From Candidatus Omnitrophota bacterium (GTDB lineage Bacteria; Omnitrophota; Gorgyraeia; Gygaellales; Profunditerraquicolaceae), in the NCBI GenBank assembly GCA_030691865.1, contig JAUYDL010000047.1:1-6088 (forward strand): 6,088 nt of DNA, given 5' to 3'. The translations under genes and the position numbers were made by a program. Position 1 is the stretch's first letter, and each line of letters opens with the position of its first letter. This document shows, piece by piece, positions 1 through 5,783 of the stretch. A model generated the notes under the pieces. That model saw nothing but the letters and a program-made list of their open reading frames with translations. It was not told where the DNA came from and searched no databases.

Positions 1-34
1 GGCAAAATTTTGGGTAGCGGGTGAAAATTTTGCC
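1..34. repeat. Perfect AT-rich inverted repeat, 11-bp arms
   Basis: GGCAAAATTTT (1-11) is the exact reverse complement of AAAATTTTGCC (24-34), with a 12-nt spacer containing GGTAGCGGG. No T-run follows on the plus strand, so it does not look like an intrinsic terminator in that direction. The window edge hides what lies upstream, so it could be the end of an intergenic repeat, an operator, or part of the 3' region of the preceding gene. The GGTAGCGGG of the spacer recurs at 96-104. Confidence 0.6.
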
Positions 35-95
35 TGCACTCAAGTTTTGTTCGGGAGAGGCTCGGCATCCCGCGACACTAGATTCTTTTTATTTT

Positions 96-120
96 GGTAG
101 CGGGAGCGGACGAACCCGCT
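96..120 (-). other. Hairpin resembling a tRNA 3' end on the minus strand
   Basis: AGCGGG (99-104) pairs with CCCGCT (115-120) around a 10-nt loop. Read on the minus strand this stretch contains GGGTTCG and ends in CCCGCTACCA, like the T-arm plus acceptor and CCA end of a tRNA. There is no matching D-arm, anticodon arm or 5' acceptor strand beyond it, and the T-loop is short, so this is not a complete tRNA. It may be a fragment or chance resemblance; the T-rich stretch after the hairpin could make it a weak terminator for an upstream plus-strand gene. Confidence 0.25.
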
Positions 121-164
121 TATTAAATTCTGTTCTTTTCTTGTTGTAGAGAAGTTGAAGTGAG

Positions 165-327
165 GACGCGACGGCTGGCTGCCGGGCGCGGGCGGCAGCC
201 AGCCTGCCGAGCCGCACACGCATTAAAATTAGCAAGAAGCGAGCGGCCTAGCGAGCGCCAAAGGAGCCCTGCTCCAAAGCAGGGCGACTGATGCACGGGA
301 GAGACGGGAGCCGCCCAAGCGGCGGTG
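165..327. other. GC-rich non-coding block with several stable hairpins
   Basis: This block is strikingly richer in G+C than everything around it. It holds a perfect 12-bp hairpin (173-184 with 193-204, loop 185-192), a perfect 8-bp hairpin with loop CCAA (266-273 with 278-285) and a 5-bp hairpin also with loop CCAA (310-314 with 319-323). It also carries an 8-bp direct repeat AGCGAGCG (238-245 and 250-257). None of the hairpins is followed by a T-run. I see no SRP RNA, RNase P, tmRNA or 6S RNA core motif and no credible reading frame. A structured small RNA or a dispersed genomic repeat are both possible. Confidence 0.45.
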
Positions 328-339
328 CCTATTGATAAA

Positions 340-367
340 TTGAAAATTAATGAGGTGTGTTTATAAA
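340..367 (+). promoter_or_regulatory. Probable sigma-70 promoter of dnaX
   Basis: TTGAAA (340-345) and TATAAA (362-367) are separated by 16 nt, matching the housekeeping consensus well. Transcription would begin near 374, leaving a leader of about 100 nt before the dnaX ATG at 476. An in-frame ATG at 350 lies inside this promoter, upstream of the expected start of the message, which argues against a longer DnaX. Confidence 0.55.
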
Positions 368-369
368 AA

Positions 370-381
370 CCGTTCGAACGG
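370..381. promoter_or_regulatory. 12-bp perfect palindrome at the predicted dnaX transcription start
   Basis: CCGTTCGAACGG is its own reverse complement and covers the predicted start point just downstream of the -10 box. The TTCGAAC core recurs at 412-418. The position suits a repressor operator, but no regulator is encoded nearby, and it could instead form part of the leader structure. Confidence 0.3.
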
Positions 382-393
382 AACTATAAGCAC

Positions 394-447
394 ACCGAAA
401 TTGATACCATTTCGAACCATTGGGGTCTTCTTCGTGGTTCTTTCGGT
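394..447 (+). promoter_or_regulatory. Structured dnaX leader, two stacked stems
   Basis: ACCGAAA (394-400) pairs with TTTCGGT (441-447), and GAACCA (414-419) pairs with TGGTTC (435-440). On the 3' side the two arms abut directly, so the stems could stack, with a 13-nt internal bulge on the 5' side and a 15-nt apical loop. A competing pairing, TCGAACC with GGTTCGA, uses part of the same sequence. It lies wholly within the predicted dnaX leader, where translation could be influenced. It matches no riboswitch class I recognise. Confidence 0.35.
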
Positions 448-475
448 TCGATTGCAAATGGGTCCGATAATTTCT

Positions 476-2035
476 ATGTCTTATACCGTCTTTGCCCTAA
501 AATGGCGCCCCCAGGATTTTGAAAGCATTATCGGACAGGATCACATTGTTGGCACTTTAAAAAATGCCATTCAGAAAGATCGTCTTGCCCATGCTTATCT
601 TTTTGCCGGGCCAAGAGGAGTAGGTAAGACTTCAACCGCTCGCATCCTGGCCAAAGCGCTTAATTGTAAAGAAGGGCCTACTCTAAAGCCCTGCCAAAAA
701 TGCCCTTCTTGCCTTGAGATCAATCAGGGCCGTTCACTTGATGTGATTGAAATTGATGGTGCCTCTAACCGCGGTATCGACGAGATCAGGGCTTTACGCG
801 AGAATGTAAAATTCTCTCCTACGCATGGCAAGTATAAAGTTTATATTATCGATGAAGTGCATCAGATAACTCCTGATGGCTTTAATGCCCTGCTTAAGAC
901 GCTTGAAGAACCTCCGGAATTTGTAAAATTTATTTTTGCTACTACTCACCCGCAAAAAGTCATGCCGACGATTATCTCCCGCTGTCAGCGCATGGATTTC
1001 CGCAGGATTACGGTAATTGAAATTATCGCTCAACTAGAGAAAATCGTCCGCCAGGAGAATATCGTTGTCGATAAAGAGGTGCTGGCGGCAGTTGCCCGAA
1101 GCAGTGACGGTTCGTTAAGGGATGCTGAATCTGTTTTAGATCAGCTGGTATCTTTTTCTAAAGAAAACATATCTTTAAAAGATGCTATTTCTGTTTTAGG
1201 CATGGTGGAACAAGATGTTTTGTTTGCACTTACTGATAAGATAATTCAAAAAGATCCCGGCGCGGCTTTAAAACTTTTTAATGAAATTATTGACGATGGA
1301 AAAGATCCGGGAGTATTTTTGGTAAATCTTATTGAACATTTCCGTAATTTAATGGTGGCTAAAGTTTCTAAGGCAGACGCCAAATTGGTGGATTTGCCGC
1401 AGGAGATCTGCGACCATTTATTTAAGCAGAGTCAGTCGATGAGCTTAGAGGAGATCTTTACGGCTTTTAATATTTTGATCGCTACGCAGGAGATGACTAA
1501 GCGCCTGGATTCTCAACGCATACCGCTGGAGATAAGCTTGGTCAGGCTAGCGCATAGTAAAAATCAACACAACCCGCCGATTAGCGCGCCGGTAGAATCC
1601 AAAGCAGCTGTCCCGCTTACTGAAAAAAAAGAGCAGCCCCAACAGATCCAGGCAGAGGCAGCTAAAGATATTCCTGCGCCGATCGTATCTGTTACTTTAG
1701 AAAAAGTAAAAGAAGTCTGGGGTAGTATCGTAAATAATTTATCCAAAATTAAAATGTCGGTATCTACCTATCTAAGCGAAGGGGAGCCGACTAAGGTACA
1801 GGGTGACTTGGTCACGATAGCCTTTCTTAAGAGTTGTTCTTTGCACAAAGAATCTTTGGATAGAAAAGAAAATAAAGCTATGGTTGAGAAAGCCGCTTCT
1901 GAATTATGTAATGCGGATCTAAGGGTAAATTTCATTTTAGTTGCGGATATGAAGCACAATACAGATGCGCGCAGTAACCCGTTTATTAAATCTGCTCTGG
2001 AGATGTTTGGAGGAAGGGTGGTTAAAGAGGACTAA
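476..2035 (+). CDS. dnaX: DNA polymerase III subunit tau/gamma (DnaX)
   Basis: This cytoplasmic ATPase of the clamp loader places the beta clamp on primed DNA, and its tau form links the loader to polymerase cores. The 519-aa product shows Walker A GPRGVGKT (45-52), a four-cysteine zinc site (C64, C73, C76, C79), Walker B IIDEVH (124-129), a sensor-1 region FATTHPQK (154-161), the SRC motif (168-170) and sensor-2 GSLRDAES (212-219). The clamp-loader collar domain follows, then a polar hinge (about 361-403) and a tau-type C-terminal domain (about 404-519). The start at 476 gives the family-standard beginning MSYTVFALKWRP; an in-frame ATG at 350 would add 42 residues unlike DnaX and lies inside the promoter. 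There is no clear Shine-Dalgarno site before 476. The stop overlaps the recR start (TAATG). A run of eight A in the hinge may allow a gamma form. Confidence 0.97.
   Translation: MSYTVFALKWRPQDFESIIGQDHIVGTLKNAIQKDRLAHAYLFAGPRGVGKTSTARILAKALNCKEGPTLKPCQKCPSCLEINQGRSLDVIEIDGASNRGIDEIRALRENVKFSPTHGKYKVYIIDEVHQITPDGFNALLKTLEEPPEFVKFIFATTHPQKVMPTIISRCQRMDFRRITVIEIIAQLEKIVRQENIVVDKEVLAAVARSSDGSLRDAESVLDQLVSFSKENISLKDAISVLGMVEQDVLFALTDKIIQKDPGAALKLFNEIIDDGKDPGVFLVNLIEHFRNLMVAKVSKADAKLVDLPQEICDHLFKQSQSMSLEEIFTAFNILIATQEMTKRLDSQRIPLEISLVRLAHSKNQHNPPISAPVESKAAVPLTEKKEQPQQIQAEAAKDIPAPIVSVTLEKVKEVWGSIVNNLSKIKMSVSTYLSEGEPTKVQGDLVTIAFLKSCSLHKESLDRKENKAMVEKAASELCNADLRVNFILVADMKHNTDARSNPFIKSALEMFGGRVVKED
1622..1665 (+). 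other. Possible dnaX slippage site with early -1 stop
   Basis: The hinge codons GAA AAA AAA GAG contain eight consecutive A (1623-1630), including an in-frame A AAA AAA heptamer. A -1 shift after residue 385 would add RAAPTDPGRGS and stop at TAA 1663-1665, giving a product of about 396 aa that retains the ATPase and collar domains, like gamma. The +1 frame also closes soon, at TAG 1698-1700. E. coli makes gamma by ribosomal frameshifting and Thermus by transcriptional slippage on an A-run in the same part of the gene. I see no strong downstream stimulatory stem, so the call is tentative. Confidence 0.45.
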
Positions 2036-2634
2036 TGGTTAATTATACGGCTTCCATAGAAAAATTAATCGAATGTTTAATTAAACTTCCCGGAGTTGGC
2101 AGGCGCAGTGCTGAGCGTATTGTAGCTCATGTTTTAGGGGCTCCAAAGGAGGAAATTAAAATTTTATCCGAGTTTTTGTATAAGGTAAAGGAGAGCGTGC
2201 GTTCATGCCAGATTTGTAATAATTTAAGTGAAGAAGAGACCTGTAAGATCTGTCAGGATCTTAGCCGGCAGAAGGATATTGTCTGTGTAGTCGAGAAGCC
2301 CAGCGATGTTACGGCAATTGAGAAGGCGGGTAATTTTCACGGTTCTTACCATGTCCTTCTGGGTTCAATATCCCCGCTGGAAGGAAGGGGCCCTAGTGAC
2401 TTAAAAATCGACGGGCTTATCCAAAGGATAAAACAGGGTAGCCTTAAAGAAATAATTATTGCCACCGATGCAGATACGGAGGGCGAAACTACCGCCATGT
2501 ATCTGACGAAATTACTTAAGCCGCTAGGTGTACATTTAAGCCGCATCGGTTTAGGAATACCCGTAGGCTCGAATTTGGAATATGCTGATGCCACTACCCT
2601 TTCAAAGTCTTTAGAATCTCGCCGCACAATTTAA
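2035..2634 (+). CDS. recR: Recombination mediator protein RecR
   Basis: RecR works with RecO (and RecF) to load RecA onto SSB-coated single-stranded DNA at gaps and stalled forks. The 199-aa product has the usual length and order: a helix-hairpin-helix LPGVGRRSAERI (18-29), a zinc finger C58-x2-C61-x8-C70-x2-C73, and a TOPRIM domain with VVEKPSD (85-91) and ATDADTEGE (143-151). The C-terminal signature IPVGSNLEYADATTLSKSLE is close to the family form. The TOPRIM motif has DAD where many RecR proteins have NPT, which makes it look more like topoisomerase TOPRIM domains; such variants occur in the family. The ATG overlaps the dnaX stop by one base, with AGAGG (2026-2030) as ribosome-binding site, so translation is probably coupled. 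The ebfC/ybaB gene often placed between dnaX and recR is missing here. Confidence 0.97.
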   Translation: MVNYTASIEKLIECLIKLPGVGRRSAERIVAHVLGAPKEEIKILSEFLYKVKESVRSCQICNNLSEEETCKICQDLSRQKDIVCVVEKPSDVTAIEKAGNFHGSYHVLLGSISPLEGRGPSDLKIDGLIQRIKQGSLKEIIIATDADTEGETTAMYLTKLLKPLGVHLSRIGLGIPVGSNLEYADATTLSKSLESRRTI

Positions 2635-2639
2635 TCCTT

Positions 2640-4565
2640 ATGATTAACATTACGAATCTTTCAAAAAATTACGGGTCTAAAATTCTTTTCAAAGATGTTT
2701 CCCTGAATATCAATCAGGGGGAGAAGATCGGTTTGATCGGGCCAAATGGCACAGGTAAGAGTACGTTGTTTTCTTTGATCCTGCAGGAGATTGAAACTTC
2801 TGCAGGAGAGGTAAGATTAAATAAGGGTGTGCATATCGGCTATCTTCCACAGGAGGCAAGTTTTACATCGCAACGTTCGGTATTGGCGGAGTTAACCGAA
2901 GGCGATGAAAGGATTATGCGTTTTAAAAAAGAAAAAGAAGCTCTGGAATCGGCTAATCAGGCCGGGTCAAAGCGATATGGCGAGATTTTACATGACCTGG
3001 AGACTTTAGGTTTTTTTGAGCTGGAGCATAAGGCTAAAAAAATTCTTTCCGGATTAGGATTTAAGGAAAAAGATTTTAATCGTCCGATTGTGCAAATGAG
3101 CGGCGGCTGGCAGATGCGCGCTCTTTTAGCCAAGCTGCTTACATATCATTACGATCTTTTGCTTTTGGATGAGCCGACTAACTATCTGGATTTGAATGCT
3201 GCTTTATGGCTTAAGGATTATCTGGAGAGTTTCCGGGGCACATTTATCATAATTTCTCATGATAAGGCTTTTTTGACTGATGTTACCAATTATACGTTGA
3301 TTTTGGAAAACGGCTCAATTACAAAAGTGCATGGTAATTACGAACACTACGAAGAAATAAAAACGCAGAAGCGCACGCACCTGATTAAACAATCCAAGGA
3401 GCAGGATAAAAAAATAGAGCAGCTGGAAAAGTTTGTGGCCAGATTCCACGCGCAGCCGAATAAAGCCGCTTCCGTACGTGCCAAGCGCCGGGTTTTAGAA
3501 AAAATGGATGAGGAAAAAATTGTCCTGCCACCGGACCCCCGGCAGAGCATTAATAGTTTCACTTTCCCGCAGACGCGCCGCTCTGGGCATCGGGTGATTA
3601 AGTTAGAAGAGATTTCCAAGGCTTACGGAGATATTCGGGTTTATGAGGGGCTGGATTTTGAAATAACCCAAGGGGAAAAAGCAGTCTTGGCCGGAGAAAA
3701 TGGGGCAGGTAAATCCACCTTATTAAAAATATTGGCCGGGATTGTGGAAATAGACAGCGGCAGTAGAGTTCTCGGCCATAATGTGGATATCGGGTATTTT
3801 TCGCAGACGCGCACCGATGTTTTAAATGTTGAAAATACTGTCCTGCAGGAGGCTTATAGCGCAGCGCCGGGTTATACGGCGGAAGAATCAATCCGGACTA
3901 TTTTAGGCGCATTTTTATTTAGCGGCGATGACGCGGAGAAAAAGGTTAAGGTGCTCTCCGGAGGAGAAAAGAGCCGGCTTATTTTGGCTAAACTCTTAAT
4001 TAATCCGCCGAATTTTTTACTTTTAGATGAGCCGACCACGCATTTGGATGTTGATGCGGTTGATACTTTGGTGCGGGCGCTTAAAAATTACGAAGGAACG
4101 ATTGTGTTTATCAGCCATGATATTTATTTTGTAAGTTCGGTAGCCAATAATGTTTTTGAGGTTAAATCCGGCTTGATCAGAAAATTTCCCGGGACATTTG
4201 ATTATTATCTACAGAAGCGGGATACTTTAACGGATACAGAAAGTGCGGCTAAATCTAAGCCAAAACCCGCTAGACAGTTCGATGAAGTTAGAGAAAAGGC
4301 TAAAGAAGCAGAGCAGTTACGTAAGAGCCAGGAGAAAAAACGTAAAGCCAATAATTCCGTAATCCGCGATAAGATCAATAAAATTTTAAAGAAAAGGGAA
4401 GATTTAGAGCTGGAAAGTTATGCCAAGGCGCGTGCTTTGTCCAATCCGCATTTTTACCGTGATGAAGAAACAGCTAAGGAGTATGGCCGGCGGATGAAAG
4501 AAATCGAAAGGCTTCTCCAGGAGATGGATGCCGAGATAAAAGCTCTTGAAAATCAGATTATTTAG
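2640..4565 (+). CDS. ABC-F family ATPase, probably ribosome-associated
   Basis: ABC-F proteins are soluble twin-ATPase factors without membrane domains; characterised members bind the ribosomal E site and relieve stalled translation or confer antibiotic resistance. In this 641-aa protein the first cassette has Walker A GPNGTGKS (34-41), signature SGGWQMR (154-160), Walker B LLLLDEPT (173-180) and H-loop ISHD (205-208). The charged helical linker spans about 240-300. The second cassette has GENGAGKS (352-359), SGGEKSR (440-446), LLLDEPT (460-466) and ISHD (491-494). A lysine- and glutamate-rich coiled-coil tail (about 550-640) follows. SGGW in the first signature and the coiled-coil tail suggest the YheS/YdiF-like side of the family, but I cannot name an orthologue. 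It starts 5 nt after recR with no clear Shine-Dalgarno site, which suggests translational coupling. Its 3' end overlaps the tRNA promoter. Confidence 0.93.
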   Translation: MINITNLSKNYGSKILFKDVSLNINQGEKIGLIGPNGTGKSTLFSLILQEIETSAGEVRLNKGVHIGYLPQEASFTSQRSVLAELTEGDERIMRFKKEKEALESANQAGSKRYGEILHDLETLGFFELEHKAKKILSGLGFKEKDFNRPIVQMSGGWQMRALLAKLLTYHYDLLLLDEPTNYLDLNAALWLKDYLESFRGTFIIISHDKAFLTDVTNYTLILENGSITKVHGNYEHYEEIKTQKRTHLIKQSKEQDKKIEQLEKFVARFHAQPNKAASVRAKRRVLEKMDEEKIVLPPDPRQSINSFTFPQTRRSGHRVIKLEEISKAYGDIRVYEGLDFEITQGEKAVLAGENGAGKSTLLKILAGIVEIDSGSRVLGHNVDIGYFSQTRTDVLNVENTVLQEAYSAAPGYTAEESIRTILGAFLFSGDDAEKKVKVLSGGEKSRLILAKLLINPPNFLLLDEPTTHLDVDAVDTLVRALKNYEGTIVFISHDIYFVSSVANNVFEVKSGLIRKFPGTFDYYLQKRDTLTDTESAAKSKPKPARQFDEVREKAKEAEQLRKSQEKKRKANNSVIRDKINKILKKREDLELESYAKARALSNPHFYRDEETAKEYGRRMKEIERLLQEMDAEIKALENQII

Positions 4566-4574
4566 TGTTAAAAT
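4546..4574 (+). promoter_or_regulatory. Probable promoter of tRNA-Asn
   Basis: TTGAAA (4546-4551) and TAAAAT (4569-4574) stand exactly 17 nt apart, and TGT directly before the -10 hexamer gives an extended -10. The -35 box lies within the last codons of the ABC-F gene and the -10 box just after its stop. Transcription near 4581 would give about 25 nt of leader before the mature tRNA. Confidence 0.6.
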
Positions 4575-4605
4575 GCCTCCACAATTTGACCTTTTATAAA
4601 ATTAT

Positions 4606-4678
4606 TCCCCCTTAGCTCAGTTGGTAGAGCAGGAGACTGTTAATCTCTTTGTCCTAGGTTCGAGTCCTAGAGGGGGAG
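4606..4678 (+). tRNA. tRNA-Asn (anticodon GUU)
   Basis: The 73-nt sequence folds into a full cloverleaf. The acceptor pairs TCCCCCT (4606-4612) with AGGGGGA (4671-4677), discriminator G at 4678. The D-arm is GCTC/GAGC around AGTTGGTA. The anticodon stem is GGAGA/TCTCT with loop CTGTTAA, placing GTT at 4639-4641. The T-arm is CTAGG/CCTAG around TTCGAGT. The 3' CCA is not encoded, so it must be added after transcription. It has its own likely promoter and a terminator downstream. Confidence 0.97.
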
Positions 4679-4692
4679 AAAAATTCCACTAA

Positions 4693-4727
4693 TTTCTTGC
4701 AGCAAAATATGTCGCAAGGAGTTTTTT
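4693..4727 (+). terminator. Intrinsic terminator after tRNA-Asn
   Basis: TTTCTTGC (4693-4700) pairs with GCAAGGAG (4714-4721), eight pairs including two G-T wobbles, followed at once by six T (4722-4727). The 13-nt loop is long, which weakens it, but position and T-run fit release of the tRNA transcript about 15 nt past the mature end. Confidence 0.6.
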
Positions 4728-4743
4728 AGTTGTTATAATTAAA

Positions 4744-4860
4744 TTAAGTAGTAACGTAAGTAACTGAAGTCAGATTTTTATAGAGTTTCTCCGCCTTCTC
4801 TGGAACCACAAAAGTCCTAAACTCTTCCATGACAGGAAGGATATAATTATAACAAATATT
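4744..4860 (-). repeat. Intergenic element R1, antisense peptide copy
   Basis: On the minus strand the segment 4768-4839 reads LPVMEEFRTFVV followed by PEKAEKLYKNLT, then SVTYVTT and a stop at 4744-4746. It aligns without gaps to matching minus-strand segments in R2 and R3 (11 of 24 residues identical to R3, 7 of 24 to R2). At DNA level it shares TATAGAGTTT (4779-4788) with R2. A TATAAT at 4842-4847 could be a -10 box for the downstream two-CW gene, but no good -35 box goes with it. An ATG at the methionine of LPVM could start a 28-residue peptide; I see no proof of expression. Confidence 0.5.
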
Positions 4861-4880
4861 TGCACGGGGAGGGAACAATA

Positions 4881-5186
4881 ATGAAAAAGTTGAATTGTTG
4901 GGAATATAAAAAATGTGGCAGGGAAACTGGCGGCGTAAAGGTTTTAGAGTTAGGCGTATGCCCAGCATCCACAGAAGAGAAGGCTAATACACTTAATTGT
5001 GGAAAGAATGGTGTGCGTGTCTGTTGGTATATTGCAGGAACATTTTGTCGCGGAGTAATTCAGGGTACATACGCTCTTAAATTAAATAACTGCCTGGAGT
5101 GTGATTTCTACAAACTCGTGACAAAAGAAGAGGGTGAAGATTACGCCAGCTTAGAAGATACCTTCTCAAAATTAGATAATAAATAA
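4881..5186 (+). CDS. Two-CW domain cysteine-rich small protein
   Basis: This 101-aa soluble protein has no signal peptide or membrane segment. It has eight cysteines (C6, C12, C27, C40, C48, C56, C71, C74), among them two Cys-Trp pairs (C6-W7, C48-W49) and a closing CLEC motif. The N-terminal pattern NCWEYKKCGRE with a later LGVCPA is the hallmark of the two-CW family, whose function I do not know; metal or iron-sulfur binding is an inference from the cysteines. The tail after residue 80 is acidic. The ATG at 4881 is chosen because GGGGAGGG (4866-4873) lies 7 nt before it; a TTG at 4860 would put that site inside the gene. It follows R1 and precedes R2. No terminator is visible after it. Confidence 0.85.
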   Translation: MKKLNCWEYKKCGRETGGVKVLELGVCPASTEEKANTLNCGKNGVRVCWYIAGTFCRGVIQGTYALKLNNCLECDFYKLVTKEEGEDYASLEDTFSKLDNK

Positions 5187-5221
5187 ATTTAGGCTGCCGT
5201 TTACCCAAAAATAAATGAACA

Positions 5222-5355
5222 GTTTTAGTAATTAGGTCTGGATCTATATAGAGTTTTTCCACTTCCCCTGAGTCTAACCAGTTGTGAAATGCGTCATATA
5301 GGGGGAGTTTGATTTTCTAACCTGCTGTGATAGAATATATTGCAGCGGGTTTCTT
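5222..5355 (-). repeat. Intergenic element R2, antisense peptide copy with promoter
   Basis: The minus strand over 5236-5307 reads LPLYDAFHNWLDSGEVEKLY, aligning to R3 (9 of 24 identical) and R1 (7 of 24). Beyond that the frame runs on into the antisense of the two-CW gene. Compared with R3 it has lost 2 nt within the alignment just after the peptide motif begins, so any upstream minus-strand frame differs between the two copies. The right end shares an exact 18-nt block CTGTGATAGAATATATTG (5325-5342) with R3, followed by a near-match ending GGGTTTCTT. The sequence between the two-CW stop and this element (5187-5221) shows nothing recognisable. Confidence 0.55.
5309..5336 (+). promoter_or_regulatory. 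Extended -10 promoter in R2 for the membrane-protein gene
   Basis: TTGATT (5309-5314) and TAGAAT (5331-5336) are 16 nt apart, with TGA giving an extended -10. The predicted start near 5343 leaves about 45 nt of leader. The same arrangement is found in R3. A second extended -10, TGATATAAT at 5361-5369, lies so close to the ribosome-binding site that it seems a poorer choice. Confidence 0.6.
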
Positions 5356-5387
5356 TTTCGTGATATAATGAAAAAAAGGAGATAGAT

Positions 5388-5777
5388 ATGGAAACTTCGG
5401 TATTTATTGCCAGGATTTTTGGTCTGTGTTATTTGATTATGGGAGCAGGTTTTTTGTTTAACCGGAAAGCCTTTCAGCAAGTAATGGAAGATTTCTGTAA
5501 AAATGCAGCCGTGGTCTTTTATGGTGGGTTGTTTGCACTTGTTATTGGAATTGTAATTATCTTAACCCATAATGTATGGGTAGCTAACTGGATTGTGATA
5601 ATTACAATCATCGGTTGGCTCGCACTCATCAAAGGCATATGGATAATTGTTTTTCCAAATACGGTGTATAAGTTTATGCAAGCTTACCAGAAAAATAAAA
5701 GCTTGCAAATAATTCATCCAATTATTGCGTTTATCCTTGGCACTATTCTGAGTTTTTTTGGATTTTTTGCAGGATAG
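5388..5777 (+). CDS. Small four-helix integral membrane protein, function unknown
   Basis: The 129-aa product is very hydrophobic, with four predicted membrane helices at about 5-24, 39-60, 66-89 and 107-127. The first loop (25-38) is hydrophilic, with NRK and a MEDFCKN stretch; the short segment 90-106 holds NTVYKFMQ and QKNK. There is no cleavable signal peptide and no obvious catalytic or metal-binding motif, so I assign no function. The ATG has a good ribosome-binding site, AAGGAG (5376-5381), 6 nt upstream. The R2 promoter probably drives it. No terminator is visible after the stop; R3 begins within 10 nt. Confidence 0.8.
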   Translation: METSVFIARIFGLCYLIMGAGFLFNRKAFQQVMEDFCKNAAVVFYGGLFALVIGIVIILTHNVWVANWIVIITIIGWLALIKGIWIIVFPNTVYKFMQAYQKNKSLQIIHPIIAFILGTILSFFGFFAG

Positions 5778-5783
5778 GATATC

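Noticed and set aside
165..327. SRP RNA, RNase P RNA or tmRNA upstream of dnaX
   Set aside because: None of their conserved core motifs is present.
350..475. N-terminal extension of DnaX by 42 residues from the ATG at 350
   Set aside because: The added residues do not resemble DnaX, the ATG lies within the predicted promoter, and the family start MSYTVFALKWRP is at 476.
4586..4605. TTGACC at 4586-4591 with nearby TAAAAT as the tRNA promoter
   Set aside because: The boxes are only about five bases apart, far too close; the 4546-4574 pair has correct spacing.
4744..4968. A 74-residue minus-strand gene spanning R1 and the start of the two-CW gene
   Set aside because: Its first half is simply the antisense of the two-CW gene; only the R1 part shows homology to R2 and R3.
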